DNA of 64,000 bases, from assembly GCA_024336345.1 (NCBI GenBank), contig JANFOG010000015.1:310001-374000 (forward strand). Reading direction: 5' to 3'. Shown here in pieces: positions 9,625 through 19,444 of the stretch. This stretch comes from Mariannaea sp. PMI_226 (lineage: Eukaryota; Ascomycota; Sordariomycetes; Hypocreales; Nectriaceae). Numbering within the stretch: the stretch's first letter is position 1; each line of letters opens with the position of its first letter. The notes under the pieces were generated by a model. It saw only the letters and a program-made list of their open reading frames with translations. It did not search any database and was not told where the DNA came from. The position numbers were made by a program, and so were the translations under genes.

Positions 9625-10497
9625 TCATCCTCTATTAAGCCAGCCCACCATAAACTGCACAAATTGGTGGAACCCATCGACAAAACTGACATGACCCGCA
9701 TCCTCAATTACCACCAGATCAACCAACTTTTCCCTCCCTGCCGCCTTGAATCCATCCTCGACCTGATCCCGCATCAGTGCCATTGTTTGTGGTAGGTTGG
9801 CATCATTCTCGCCAACTACACACACGGCATCGTCCACTGATGAACCAACTTGACCCAACAGCGGGCGCAGGTCAAACGTCGGGCTTCTCAGCGCGTGGCA
9901 GCAGGTCTCGAAGCCATCCATTGACGTGGCGGACATGATGGTCTGCATGCGAAGCGCTTCCTGTCGGTTCTGCTCCAGCCAGGCCTTGCCGAACCAACGC
10001 TCGAGCGTGCTCTGGATGGTGCCATTGAGGTTGCCGACCTCGCGGGCGGCGGCTACGCGCGGGCCGAAGGCATCCTGGATTCCCTCGTTGATGGGCGAAG
10101 CCGTGATGCTGTCGCAGATGGCTAGCTTGCCGACGACGCCCGGGTATTTTGTGACGAAGCGGACGCCGGTAGCGCCACCCATGGATACGCCGATCCAGGC
10201 GTGCAGTTTGGGGATGCCCAGCTCGGCCAGCAGGAACCGCACGTCGTCAGCGATGGACTCAAAAGTGGTGGAGTCGAGGCGGGCGGGTGCGGACGAGAGG
10301 CCGTGTCCGGGCTGGTCGTAGCGGAGGGTGCGGAAGCCGTTTTCGTTGAGATGACGGACGACGTGGTCCCAGGCACTGTAAGGAGCGCAGAGGGGGTTGG
10401 CGAGAAGCACAATAGGGCCGTTGATGTTGTTGTCGTCGAGCGAGTAGGACAGGGTCCTCGAGTCTGATGATGAAGGGAGAGTCAGTGTGGCCGCCAT
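9625..10497 (-). CDS. Alpha/beta hydrolase, 3-oxoadipate enol-lactonase-like
   Basis: From ATG 10497 the product is 290 residues with the enol-lactonase pattern: ANPLCAPYSAWDHVV, RYDQPGHGLSS, nucleophile elbow GVSMGG (Ser105) and a C-terminal catalytic His in IEDAGHVSF. In the beta-ketoadipate pathway such enzymes hydrolyse enol-lactones from aromatic catabolism; relatives act on other lactones or esters. The ORF stays open upstream to 10740. An in-frame ATG at 10632 would add a Ser/Arg-rich stretch without acidic residues (LSRRLVSNRHHIYKHP) that looks like a mitochondrial presequence, so the true start is undecided. It is flanked by the 2OG oxygenase and the OYE gene on the same strand. Confidence 0.8.
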   Translation of the reverse strand: MAATLTLPSSSDSRTLSYSLDDNNINGPIVLLANPLCAPYSAWDHVVRHLNENGFRTLRYDQPGHGLSSAPARLDSTTFESIADDVRFLLAELGIPKLHAWIGVSMGGATGVRFVTKYPGVVGKLAICDSITASPINEGIQDAFGPRVAAAREVGNLNGTIQSTLERWFGKAWLEQNRQEALRMQTIMSATSMDGFETCCHALRSPTFDLRPLLGQVGSSVDDAVCVVGENDANLPQTMALMRDQVEDGFKAAGREKLVDLVVIEDAGHVSFVDGFHQFVQFMVGWLNRG

Positions 10498-11142
10498 TCT
10501 AAAGGAGGAGGATGACGGGATCCGAGTCGAGAAGATTGGATGTTTGTAAATATGGTGCCTGTTCGAAACCAGTCGTCGAGAAAGTCTCGAATAAACAAGG
10601 GCTAGGGAAGAGCTAGAGAATGGCGATGCCATAAAAGATGACCCCTTAGGTAATGAGAAAGTGATGCAGAGGTGATGGAAGATTGATGACACCACAAACA
10701 CACACCGGCATTTGAGGCTCCCTCCCCGCCAGTGCCCCAATTTTTAGCTGAGCTTCCAGGGCTGACCCCGCCATGTCAAACTCCACTGTCCGCTGCGGGC
10801 CGTACGTGCTATAAGTTTAGTACGTTAGGTAGCCTAGTGGAGGATGTGTGTTTGAATTGGTTAGCTGCCATTCTGCGCGCGGCCTCAAGTTGACCAGGGG
10901 GGGCCAATATAGATGCATACAAGCTGTATAGAGAATTCATTACACTTCAGTTTCTTCGTATTATTCACTTTTGGTCTAGGAAAAAACTTGACTTTGTAGA
11001 AAAATATAAAACGCTTTGTATTTCTATTCTATTGTATCATCATGCTGAGAGAGGGAAAAAAAAAAGGCAAAGGCAAACACTCTCTATTCCGATTGTGTCC
11101 TTGGAACAATCCCCACGGTAGCGCCCCCTTCTTTTCTTCCCC
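10498..11142. other. Intergenic between OYE and the enol-lactonase-like gene
   Basis: The right part is the 3' region of the OYE gene (A/T-rich, poly-A near 11056-11066). The left part (10498-10740) is open in frame with the hydrolase and may encode a mitochondrial leader or be 5' UTR. No other gene is seen. Confidence 0.4.
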
Positions 11143-12306
11143 TTAAGCAGCAGCAGCAGCAGCGATAAACTCCTTGCTGAATTTGTAGTCATTGTAGCCA
11201 ACAGCACTGTTCCTCACGTAAAAGACATCTCGGTCGTAAGGGTGCAAAGCAATGCCGTGCTTGGCCCGGAACACTAGATCAGGGTTGGAGATGAAGTGGC
11301 GGCCAAAGGCAACGGCCACGTTCCACTTGCTGTATCGTCCGTCAACGGCCTCAGCAGCAGTGTTGGGGAGGTAGGCGCCGGCGACAATGACGGGAGACTG
11401 GTTGTTCCATCGCTCAAAGAAGTACTCAAGCTTGGTCTCCTTGGCTGTAAAGACCTCCAGGCTGTCCGTGGACATGGCGTCAGCGATTCCGAGGAGGGTA
11501 GGGTCGCCACGGGGCTCGACAAAGGAGAGGTAGGCAAGCTTGTAGTCGGCCTCCTTGAGTTGGTTGATGATGTATCCGGTCTGGTCCCAGGTGTCAGTGG
11601 AGAAGGACCCCTGGAACTTGGCAAAGGGGCTGAGACGCAGAGCAGTTCGCTCAGCGCCCACCTCCTCGACGACGGCCTTGACAATCTCCAAGAGGAAGCG
11701 GGCTCGGTTCTCGACGGAGCCACCCCACTTGTCGGTGCGCTTGTTGACGCTGTCGCGGTTGAACTGATCAATGAGGTAACCGTGTGCACCGTGAATCTCG
11801 ACACCGTCGCCACCAGCAGCAATGACATTCTTGGCAGCGTTGCGGAACTGCCCAATCTTTTCCCAAATCTCCTCCTCAGTCAGGGCTTCAGGAGCGACGT
11901 CACGGCCCTCCATCTGGTTAGCGCTGCTGGAGATGTACTTGAGGCCTCGGCTTTTAAGGTATTCGGGATTGCTGGCGCGGCCGAGATCCCAGAGCTGCTG
12001 GAACATATAGCTTCCCTTGGCATGGACAGCGGCGTAGATGCGCTTCCAGCCCTCGACCTCCTCCGGGGTGGAGATGCCAGGCAGGCCAGGGTCACCCTCG
12101 GCTTGCTGGGAGACACCAGTGGCCTCGCTGATGATGAGGGTTCCGGCTGTTGAGGCTCTGTCGGCGTAGTACTGGGTCATCATCTCTAGGGGAGCATGGT
12201 TGTCATCGTTGCGATAGCGGGTGAGAGGAGCCATGGCAACTCGATGTGACAGAGTAAGGTTGCCAATCTGGAGAGGCTGCCAAAGCTTGGACTCGGGAGC
12301 GGCCAT
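11143..12306 (-). CDS. Old Yellow Enzyme family NADH:flavin oxidoreductase
   Basis: Single-exon ORF, 387 residues, ATG at 12306. The FMN-binding TIM barrel is clear: the start LWQPLQIGNLTLSHRVAMAPLTRYR, then SEATGVS, QLWDLGRAS, the active-site strand EIHGAHGYLIDQF (His pair HxxH replacing the yeast HxxN), and FNRDSVNKRTDKWGGS. The tail VAFGRHFISNPDL binds the FMN phosphate. OYEs reduce activated C=C bonds with NADPH; fungal ones serve in detoxification or in secondary pathways such as ergot alkaloids. The C-terminus is a short poly-Ala tail from a GCx repeat. No targeting signal is seen. Confidence 0.92.
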   Translation of the reverse strand: MAAPESKLWQPLQIGNLTLSHRVAMAPLTRYRNDDNHAPLEMMTQYYADRASTAGTLIISEATGVSQQAEGDPGLPGISTPEEVEGWKRIYAAVHAKGSYMFQQLWDLGRASNPEYLKSRGLKYISSSANQMEGRDVAPEALTEEEIWEKIGQFRNAAKNVIAAGGDGVEIHGAHGYLIDQFNRDSVNKRTDKWGGSVENRARFLLEIVKAVVEEVGAERTALRLSPFAKFQGSFSTDTWDQTGYIINQLKEADYKLAYLSFVEPRGDPTLLGIADAMSTDSLEVFTAKETKLEYFFERWNNQSPVIVAGAYLPNTAAEAVDGRYSKWNVAVAFGRHFISNPDLVFRAKHGIALHPYDRDVFYVRNSAVGYNDYKFSKEFIAAAAAA

Positions 12307-14261
12307 TTTGATGTGTTTGGGTGATAGGGAAGTAGGTTTAAGAAGAAGTGATGTATTTAGATGTGATGGAGGAGGATGTTATATATATATATATATATAT
12401 ATATATTATGTCGTGTCGTTTATATGCGATGCTCGCTTGGCAGTAATTGGTGGAGTCGCTGTAGTGGTAGTTGCTAAAGTAGTAGTGGTGGTAGTAGTAG
12501 TTGTAGTAGTTGTTATTGTTGTTTTGTTGTGATGTGTTGGATGAGATGTTCTTTCTTTCAACCGGAAAACGACTCGATATATATACAAGAATTTATGGAT
12601 GCTCAAGATTCGATTCTTTCATGCTCGCAACCAATTTTGCATTACCATAGCTACTCGCATAATCACAAAAAAAAACCACTACCGGAGCGATCGACGCTAG
12701 TGCCATGCCGTCACCGGGATTCACCCTTGGGCTGCTTTGTGCGTTAGCCGTGATCCTCGGATATGGCCATGGTTAGTAATGCGCCGCTGCCGCAGGGGAT
12801 AACGTTCGTTCCAAAGATTGTACGAGAAAGCAGCCTTCCCGTCGGACTAACAAAATGTCTTTGCAAAACCTGAAGGACATGACCGATATGACGGAGCGGA
12901 TCCACCGCAAGCCCAGTGCTTAGCAATCTTGTGGTGCTTTGCAAAGGCTCTGTCGATAAAAGGTGGGCCGGAGCACTCCGGGAGCACTCCGAGAGTACTC
13001 CGAGACCACACTGTTTCGCCAGGAGTACACGCGATTGGAGTAGACGCCGGGGAGTGGAGAGCGAAGCGTAGAGTGACAACCAAGCTAAACTTGATGGATG
13101 TCTTGTGGATAGGTGATGAATGGATGATGATGGCTGTCCGGTGGCTTGTTGATGCCATCAATGGGGCTCATTGAGCAATGATGTTCTGGAAAAGTGGCTT
13201 TTTTTCCAGAATAGCCTGGAAGTTGGGTACGTATTGTCTAGGATAAGTGGGTTATGGCCTGAGGACGCAAAACCTTTGGCTCCTTGCTATAACGTTAACC
13301 AAGTAAAATGGTTTATCAGGATGCTGTCACTGTTAGAACCTCGATTATGGAACCCTCGATTACGACCGCACTTCATATTACTCATCTTCCTTCGGCTGCT
13401 CAACGCTATCAACATTGTTTTGCCTAGGTAATAATGGATACTGGAGAAATGACGGCAGACAGGTCCTTTTTTTTTTCTTTCCTTTTTACTTGACAAGATA
13501 GTGTACTTGTCCAATCGGAGCAATCCGTCACAGAACAAGTCTTACCAAACGACTGAACGGGTCTAAAGAACATTCAACGCCAAGTGATAGTCTAACAGTC
13601 CAACACCAATAAAGACAAACCATTGCAGCCACCATCCCATCAAGTATTTGACGGCAGAAGCGGGCTGTTTCAGCACATGGTTATACTTTCCAGCCGCCTT
13701 CGCCGTCTCCTGGTTCGAAACGCAAGTTGCCAGGTGTGGCAGCAATGTGCCCGCAACTTGACCACACTAACGTTATTACGAAACCTACGAAGCGTTGTTA
13801 CGAAACCTACGAAACCCCGACGGGCTTGCCATGAAAGCCCGGGACTTGGTGCTTGTGCGAGAATAAGGTGCCCTCTCTATTAAGTGGATTCCTCCTTTGG
13901 CTTGAGTGCTGTTGAGAAGACGATTGATGGTGGATTGACATCATCAAGTGTGTATACGTTGAATTGCGTACCAAAACGGAGTAGAATGCAACTCCCGAAT
14001 ACAAGCGGCTAGTACTAAAGGGCTTTTATCCCCAAATCTTTGATACAAGTCAAAGCCTCAACATCCATTTTTACCACTTCCCCGCTAGTGATTCCTCATC
14101 ATGGAAAAAATTGTCGGCTGTCTCAATTATCGACTGGAATAAGTAGTCTATACTCTCTACCAATATCCATTTCTTACATCATTCAATTTCGTGACAAGGA
14201 ACCCATCATGCTCTAACCATGGCCAATCTTTTTTTTCTTTTTCCTTTCCAGATCTTAGCTA
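12307..14261. other. Gene-free region of about 2 kb between OYE and aldolase genes
   Basis: The left end is the OYE promoter with a pure (AT)13 run at 12381-12406 and a GTA/GTT trinucleotide tract to about 12530. At 12970-13001 there are three near-copies of an 11-mer (GGAGCACTCCG type). At 13755-13817 a TTACGAAACCTACGAA unit occurs twice. The ORFs present (about 100 codons, both strands) have no recognisable domain or splice continuity, and I do not call them genes. Confidence 0.5.
12381..12406. repeat. (AT)13 microsatellite in OYE upstream region
   Basis: A perfect AT dinucleotide run lies about 75 bp upstream of the OYE start codon, in the position where a TATA element is expected. Length variation here could alter promoter spacing. 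Confidence 0.85.
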
Positions 14262-15206
14262 TTAGAGAGAAGCCTCAATCTTGGCAAGCTCGGCCATCAT
14301 CGACACAACAGTATCCTTGGCCGCCTGTCCTGGCTCCGTGTACGGCTTCCTGGGCATCATCTTGGCTGATGCATTCTCAATCCCTGCCGCCTTGGCCGTG
14401 TTGATTGATGCAGCATACTTGGTCGACCCAATCCCGGACTTGCACGGTTGTTCCGCCAGAGCAGCCTTTTGGTGCAACTCGAGCGCCTCAGCCGTCTTTC
14501 CAGCCTTCCACAAGTCATAGATGCGCACAATGCTCTTGGGGAACACGTTGGCAAAGGCAGCAATGCAGCCAGCGGACCCAACACTCAAGCCGCCAATTAG
14601 AAAATCCGACTGGCCGCCAAACGTGGCAAACTTGTCCGATGGCAGCTCGGCGACGAGACGGGTGATCTTGGCAACAGAGCCGCAAGTCAGTTTGACGCCC
14701 ACGATCCTCTCGTGCTTGCGGGCGAGCTGGCTAATGGTGGCCGAGTCGAGATCCACGCCGTTGCACACACCGGGAAAGTTGTAGATGACAACGGGCAGCG
14801 CGCCCTTGGTGGCAACCTCATCGTAGAAGTCATTGATGACGGCTGGTGTGGTAGCCTTGCCAAAGTAGGCCGGTGGCAGGACGAGGGCGTAGTTTGCGCC
14901 AGCATCGGCCGCATCGGCCATGAACTCGAGCACTTGGCGGGTTGAGTGACCGCCGACTCCAGCCATGATGGGATAGTCAGGGCCGACTGCCTTGCGAGCA
15001 ATCTCGATAAGGGCTTTGCGCTCCTCGCGCGTCAATAGAAACGTCTCTGCATTTGTGCCCAGGATGACGAGGCCGCTCAGGCCGCTCTTGGACAGGTAGG
15101 CGTAGTATTTGGCTTGGTCGTCGGGTATCAACGAGTCTGTGTCTCTGTCAAAGAGGGTGACGGCCGGACACCAAACTCCGCTTGGAGGTATTCTAGGGAC
15201 GGGCAT
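14262..15206 (-). CDS. DapA-family class I aldolase/lyase (fungal 2-keto-3-deoxy-sugar acid aldolase type)
   Basis: From ATG 15206 (MPVPRIPPSG) the product is 314 residues. An upstream in-frame ATG at 15302 would add 32 residues without family character. The dihydrodipicolinate synthase barrel is complete: GVWCPAVTLFD, GTNAETFLLTREER, Tyr142 in VVIYNFPG and the Schiff-base Lys172 in IVGVKLTCGS. The region GGQSDFLIGGLSVGSAGCIAA, and CKSGIGSTKYAA near the end, match my recollection of the fungal 2-keto-3-deoxy-L-galactonate aldolase (D-galacturonate catabolism) subgroup better than bacterial DHDPS, but 4-hydroxy-2-oxoglutarate aldolase is an alternative. It should cleave a 2-keto-3-deoxy acid to pyruvate plus an aldehyde, in the cytosol. 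Confidence 0.85.
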   Translation of the reverse strand: MPVPRIPPSGVWCPAVTLFDRDTDSLIPDDQAKYYAYLSKSGLSGLVILGTNAETFLLTREERKALIEIARKAVGPDYPIMAGVGGHSTRQVLEFMADAADAGANYALVLPPAYFGKATTPAVINDFYDEVATKGALPVVIYNFPGVCNGVDLDSATISQLARKHERIVGVKLTCGSVAKITRLVAELPSDKFATFGGQSDFLIGGLSVGSAGCIAAFANVFPKSIVRIYDLWKAGKTAEALELHQKAALAEQPCKSGIGSTKYAASINTAKAAGIENASAKMMPRKPYTEPGQAAKDTVVSMMAELAKIEASL

Positions 15207-16783
15207 GATGAAAGAGGGGTGGTTGAATCTGATTGACCTTTGCAGCGGTAATGAAATGAAGACGGGATAATATCTTGCTGATGTTGCTACTGTATCATGC
15301 AATATTTAATATTTGTTCCGTCGTCGTGGGCGGATACGTCTACCGTGTTCTCTCGCATCGGTATCCGACTCCGATACGGCGGTAGTGGGGGGGATCAACA
15401 CTTTTGAGGCGTTGTTCCAACTTCTCCCCCATGATTGGTAACATTTGTTACAGCTGCATAGCCATTGAAGATCAATTTCAATTATGGCAGGGCCTAATGC
15501 AAATGATTTTTCCTTTCTGTTTATTCTTCTAGTCATCAAGGCACTTTACTTTGTTGCTTTTGTTAAAGTCGGCCACCGGTAGCCCAACCCGATATCTCGG
15601 ATACAGTCGGTAATGTTTTCACTCCAAGGTGGGGGAGTAACCACCAAGAGCTATTCAAATTGCGGCACTTTACTGACAGGCTATAGGACATTGGCGGAAA
15701 AGCTTCGCCGGAAAAGCTGCATTAAACAAATCCATCGCCTTGAAGCGGTTGGAAACTTAGTCGGCGACGTTTCCGATGTTCTGACTCGTTGGCTGTAGGC
15801 ATTCTTAAGGGTTCCCCACCACACTCGCCAACCAGCCCGCCAACTAGCCCGCCAACGAGCTCGCCAACCAAACCCGCCGTTTCTCATATCGGGCGCCCTC
15901 CCGTTCGGCCAACGCGACATCTGGTTCAATCATGCTGATTCCAAAAAAAAATGGCGTTTATAACTACTACTAATGAGTGCTTGCGTTGCGGGCAAGGAAA
16001 TAGTTGACTCTTGTGACCACCTTGGTCTACATCTTGCGAGGTAAAGTTTGTCGTCTGACAGCTATCCCGCGAATTCATTTTTATTGTGCTTTTGTCGCGA
16101 GATTTAAACAGACCGCTCTCTCAGCTGCGGGTAAAAATAACTAATCTTTAGAATAATACCTTTGGCTGTTTAAAGGGTCGACAATAGGTGGTGCATCTCT
16201 ATCCGAGAACTTGTGATGCCATCATACCCCAACTTTTGCCGGAGTTGAACAGACCATGCGAATGTTTCGCTTGAATCAACACAATGTTTGTGTATCCAGA
16301 CACAGACTTGGCGTTCAGAGTATTGTATGACGCTTGTAAGTGCCTACAACGGTTTCTCGTCCAGTCATTACTCAAAATTGGCTAATGAATGACTTGATAA
16401 TATCCTGCTATGGGGCGGTTGCCCTCTGTGAAGTTGCAATGGACAGCGGCTGCAACCCCTTGAACATGCACCTCAAGTTTCAGTCGCCTTGATATTAACA
16501 ACTTTGATAGACTACAGATCCGGGCCGGGGACTAATTTATTAACAATCCAACATATTAGAAACCTTGGCTCGATAGTGATCGCATAAATCGTGCGACTCA
16601 TGCAGGCAATCCTGCGGGTCAAACATGATGACAAAACGCAGTGTACATCACAACGCACGATTTTCAAATGAACGTTTATTCTCAATCCAACTGTTCAGCT
16701 CACCATGCAAGTATTTTTCTTTTATTTTTTATTTTTTTACAATATCATAATTCAGTCGCTCATTTATTCATAAATTCATTCTC
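15207..16783. other. Intergenic, about 1.6 kb, no gene recognised
   Basis: It contains the aldolase promoter on the left and the MATE 3' end on the right. A short minisatellite of CGCCAAC-type units lies at 15826-15880. Small ORFs at 15613-15929 overlap this repeat and show no domain. Confidence 0.5.
15826..15880. repeat. CGCCAACNAGCC-type minisatellite (about four 12-13-bp units)
   Basis: Four to five diverged units built around CGCCAAC and AGCCCGCC are arranged head to tail. No gene spans them convincingly. Confidence 0.6.
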
Positions 16784-18223
16784 TCATTCATTCCCTTTGG
16801 AGCCCTCCACACAGTCACGCCAATCAAGAATTCTCATGTATACGCACTCAATCGTCCCAATCACCACCATACCCAGGCCAAGGCCAATCCAGACACCACA
16901 GAGCCCCATCTGTGCAGATCCAAGCTCGAGCCATATGGCAAATGGAATGGCTGCAAAGTAATTCACAAAAAACACTGTCCAAGCAGCAACCGACTGCCGT
17001 CCAAGGCCTCGCAGAACCCCGTTGCAGCCGCAGATGATGCTGTCAATCACTTGAAACGCCCCTACAGCTAGCATGGCATTGGCAGCGAGCTCACGAATTG
17101 ACGAGTCGTCGGAAAAGAAGAGACTGATGTGATTGCGCAGAGAATAGAGAAGAACCCCATCAAAGATGCCAATGGCCATGAAGCAAAGTGCGTAGATCGC
17201 AGTGACTCGTCGGGCTTGGACAACGAGACCTGCACCCATGAGATGACCAATTCGCGTGCTAACAGCAACACTAAAGGAAAATGGAATGTGCCACATGACC
17301 ACCGAAGTGGTTGTCAGAATCGTTTGCGCAGCGAGATGCAGTGTGCTCATGTACGAGGTACTAAAAGTGAGAATCTCAAATGCCGCCCACTCGGCAAGTG
17401 TGACGGCGGAGCCGGCGGCGGACAGCTTGACCATGGGCCGCCACCTTCGAAAGGCATTGCTGGAGAAGCCAGCCCAGCACTGGTGAGATGGCTTATCGAG
17501 GAACACAATATAGATGAGGAGGAGGACAGGGCGTAGATCGTTGGCTAGTGCTGCTCCAAGGGCTGCCCCGTCCAGCCCCATACCCATGTGGAAAGCAAAC
17601 AGCCAACTCAGCAGGGCATTTACCGGTGCGCAAACGATTAAGACTGCCATTCCAGCCTTGAAGTTTCCCTGAGCCTGCAGGAAGCGCTTGCAAGCCTCAA
17701 AGGAAGCATATCCGGGAAGCCCTATCAGGCTCACCCTCAAAAAGGTGCCGGCTTTCACGGCCAGATGATGCTGGGGGAGAAACACTGCCAGCACAGGTGC
17801 AGAGAAGCACCAAAACATGCCAATGGGGACGGCAGCCATGGCCATGAGCAGAAGCATCCGCTGGACGTGCAATCCCACGCCAGTCATGTTCCCAGCCCCG
17901 TATGATTTTGCACACAGTGTGTCGAGAGCAGTAGCCATGCCTTCAAAGATGGAGAGCCCAAAAATGTTCATGGTAGTGACGCCAATGCTGGCAGCTGCCA
18001 GGTCATCGGGACTGAGATGCCCGGCCACAAAGGCAGTAATGACACTGAAGGAGTACTGAAGCAGATAGGTAGCCACGAGCGGTATGGCGTACTCTGCGAG
18101 GGTTCGCAGCTCTGACCAAGTGCTCCAAGATGATGTTGGGTGGACTTCGTGATGCTCATCATCTTCAGCATCTGACAGCAACGGTTCAATCTCTTCGGGA
18201 CGAAGATGACTGTGATGATCCAT
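16784..18223 (-). CDS. MATE family multidrug/toxic-compound exporter
   Basis: Single exon, 479 residues, ATG 18223. An acidic, His-rich N-terminal tail (about 40 residues with EPLLSDAEDDEHHE) precedes twelve predicted membrane helices. Typical MatE features are ELRTLAEYAIPLVATYLLQYSFSVITAF, ALDTLCAKSYGAGN in the first half and GCNGVLRGLGRQ in the second half. Fungal MATE proteins sit in the plasma or vacuolar membrane and export organic cations or metabolites in exchange for H+ or Na+. The neighbouring aldolase and OYE are on the same strand, but distances over 1.5 kb leave co-regulation open. Confidence 0.92.
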   Translation of the reverse strand: MDHHSHLRPEEIEPLLSDAEDDEHHEVHPTSSWSTWSELRTLAEYAIPLVATYLLQYSFSVITAFVAGHLSPDDLAAASIGVTTMNIFGLSIFEGMATALDTLCAKSYGAGNMTGVGLHVQRMLLLMAMAAVPIGMFWCFSAPVLAVFLPQHHLAVKAGTFLRVSLIGLPGYASFEACKRFLQAQGNFKAGMAVLIVCAPVNALLSWLFAFHMGMGLDGAALGAALANDLRPVLLLIYIVFLDKPSHQCWAGFSSNAFRRWRPMVKLSAAGSAVTLAEWAAFEILTFSTSYMSTLHLAAQTILTTTSVVMWHIPFSFSVAVSTRIGHLMGAGLVVQARRVTAIYALCFMAIGIFDGVLLYSLRNHISLFFSDDSSIRELAANAMLAVGAFQVIDSIICGCNGVLRGLGRQSVAAWTVFFVNYFAAIPFAIWLELGSAQMGLCGVWIGLGLGMVVIGTIECVYMRILDWRDCVEGSKGNE

Positions 18224-19444
18224 GTTTTACAAATCCGCCCTGCTAGATAGCCGTACTGAGACAGAATGAAGAGTCGGGAAGGGAAAGGAGATTTATGAAT
18301 GAGACTTGTTTCTTTGTTGGTTCAGAGGCGAGATCGGCAGGCCTCTTGGATACACAGACAGAAACAGAAACCAGTCTGCCATGAATGGTTTTTGTTTAAA
18401 AAAAAAAAACACCCCAAAAGACACGTACTGCGTCAGACATAGGAAGGTAAAAACTGGACTCGCATGAAGCCATTGCCCAGTTGCAAGCTGGGCTGGTTTG
18501 CTGTGGCGGCAATCATGCGGCGAGACTACCATCGGGGATAGCATCAGTCCATGTATATAGGTACTGTACAGTACTCGGTACACTATACGACCTAATCGCC
18601 GTTTCCTAGGGGTAAATCATTGACTTGGTCAGGGTTCAGCTGATCTACCGTATGGGGGTCCGTCCGCCATGAGGGCGGAGGATTCGTAGACCGCAGATTC
18701 CCCTCAAGCTGATGCGCCCGCTCTCAGCGATGGCAAATCACGCCACTTCTCTGTTGCTTCTATACTTTTTGAGTGATTACTCTCATATCACACCAAAAGA
18801 CCCTTGGAAAAGCAAATTCAGATCTCACGGGCTGCACACCAACCCATGATAATATGCCCTGCTTGGTATGCGTGTACTGGGATCTGCGATCCGCATGACG
18901 CCAGCGACCAGGTCCGGCCCGCTTGGTCAAGTGGAGCGTGCTTCATCTGTCAGAATGTCATGTCTTTGAATATGACAATATTTTTTTTTAGAGGTCTCCA
19001 ATCAGCTTGCCTAGCTTACTAGACGCAAAGGGAGGGCAATTTGGCTTTTTGAGATGGCCCAATGTGATGGTCAATGTGATGGTCAATGTGATAGCTTCGA
19101 AACTGGGGCTGGCATTGCTGAGTTGTCTCTGGAAAATCACTTCTTGATTTGGGGTAGAGGAGCTGTCAGGAGAAATGACCTAGTCCGAGAGCAAAAGAAA
19201 AAGAAAAGAAAAGAGGGAGAAGAGGGAAGGAAAAAGAAAAGAACAAAAGGAAGGGGAAAAAAAAAAGCAAAGTTGGCCACTTTTGTATAGAGCAGCTCGG
19301 AACAGCACAATCGCACAGGATAATAATCACGCAGTAGTACCCATGGCTCCGCAAACGTACTGTGTGTAAACCTATATTGAGAATATACTATGTAACAGAT
19401 GATATGGGGGAAAAAAACTCCCATGTCCTAGCTAAACGCAAGGA
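18224..19444. other. Intergenic, MATE promoter and receptor 3' side
   Basis: No gene is supported. Features seen are poly-A near 18398-18410, a triple AATGTGATGGTC tandem repeat at 19060-19091, and a strongly purine-biased A/G tract at 19185-19270. Confidence 0.5.
19060..19091. repeat. 12-bp tandem repeat (CAATGTGATGGT, nearly three copies)
   Basis: CAATGTGATGGT is repeated twice perfectly and followed by CAATGTGATAGC, head to tail, in the gap downstream of the receptor gene. Origin and role are unknown. Confidence 0.65.

Noticed and set aside
11296..12153. 285-codon plus-strand ORF across the OYE gene
   Set aside because: Antisense to a complete, well-conserved OYE coding sequence; no domain of its own.
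12744..13161. Overlapping 104-111-codon minus-strand ORFs
   Set aside because: No domain, odd composition and overlap with an 11-bp tandem repeat; likely chance.
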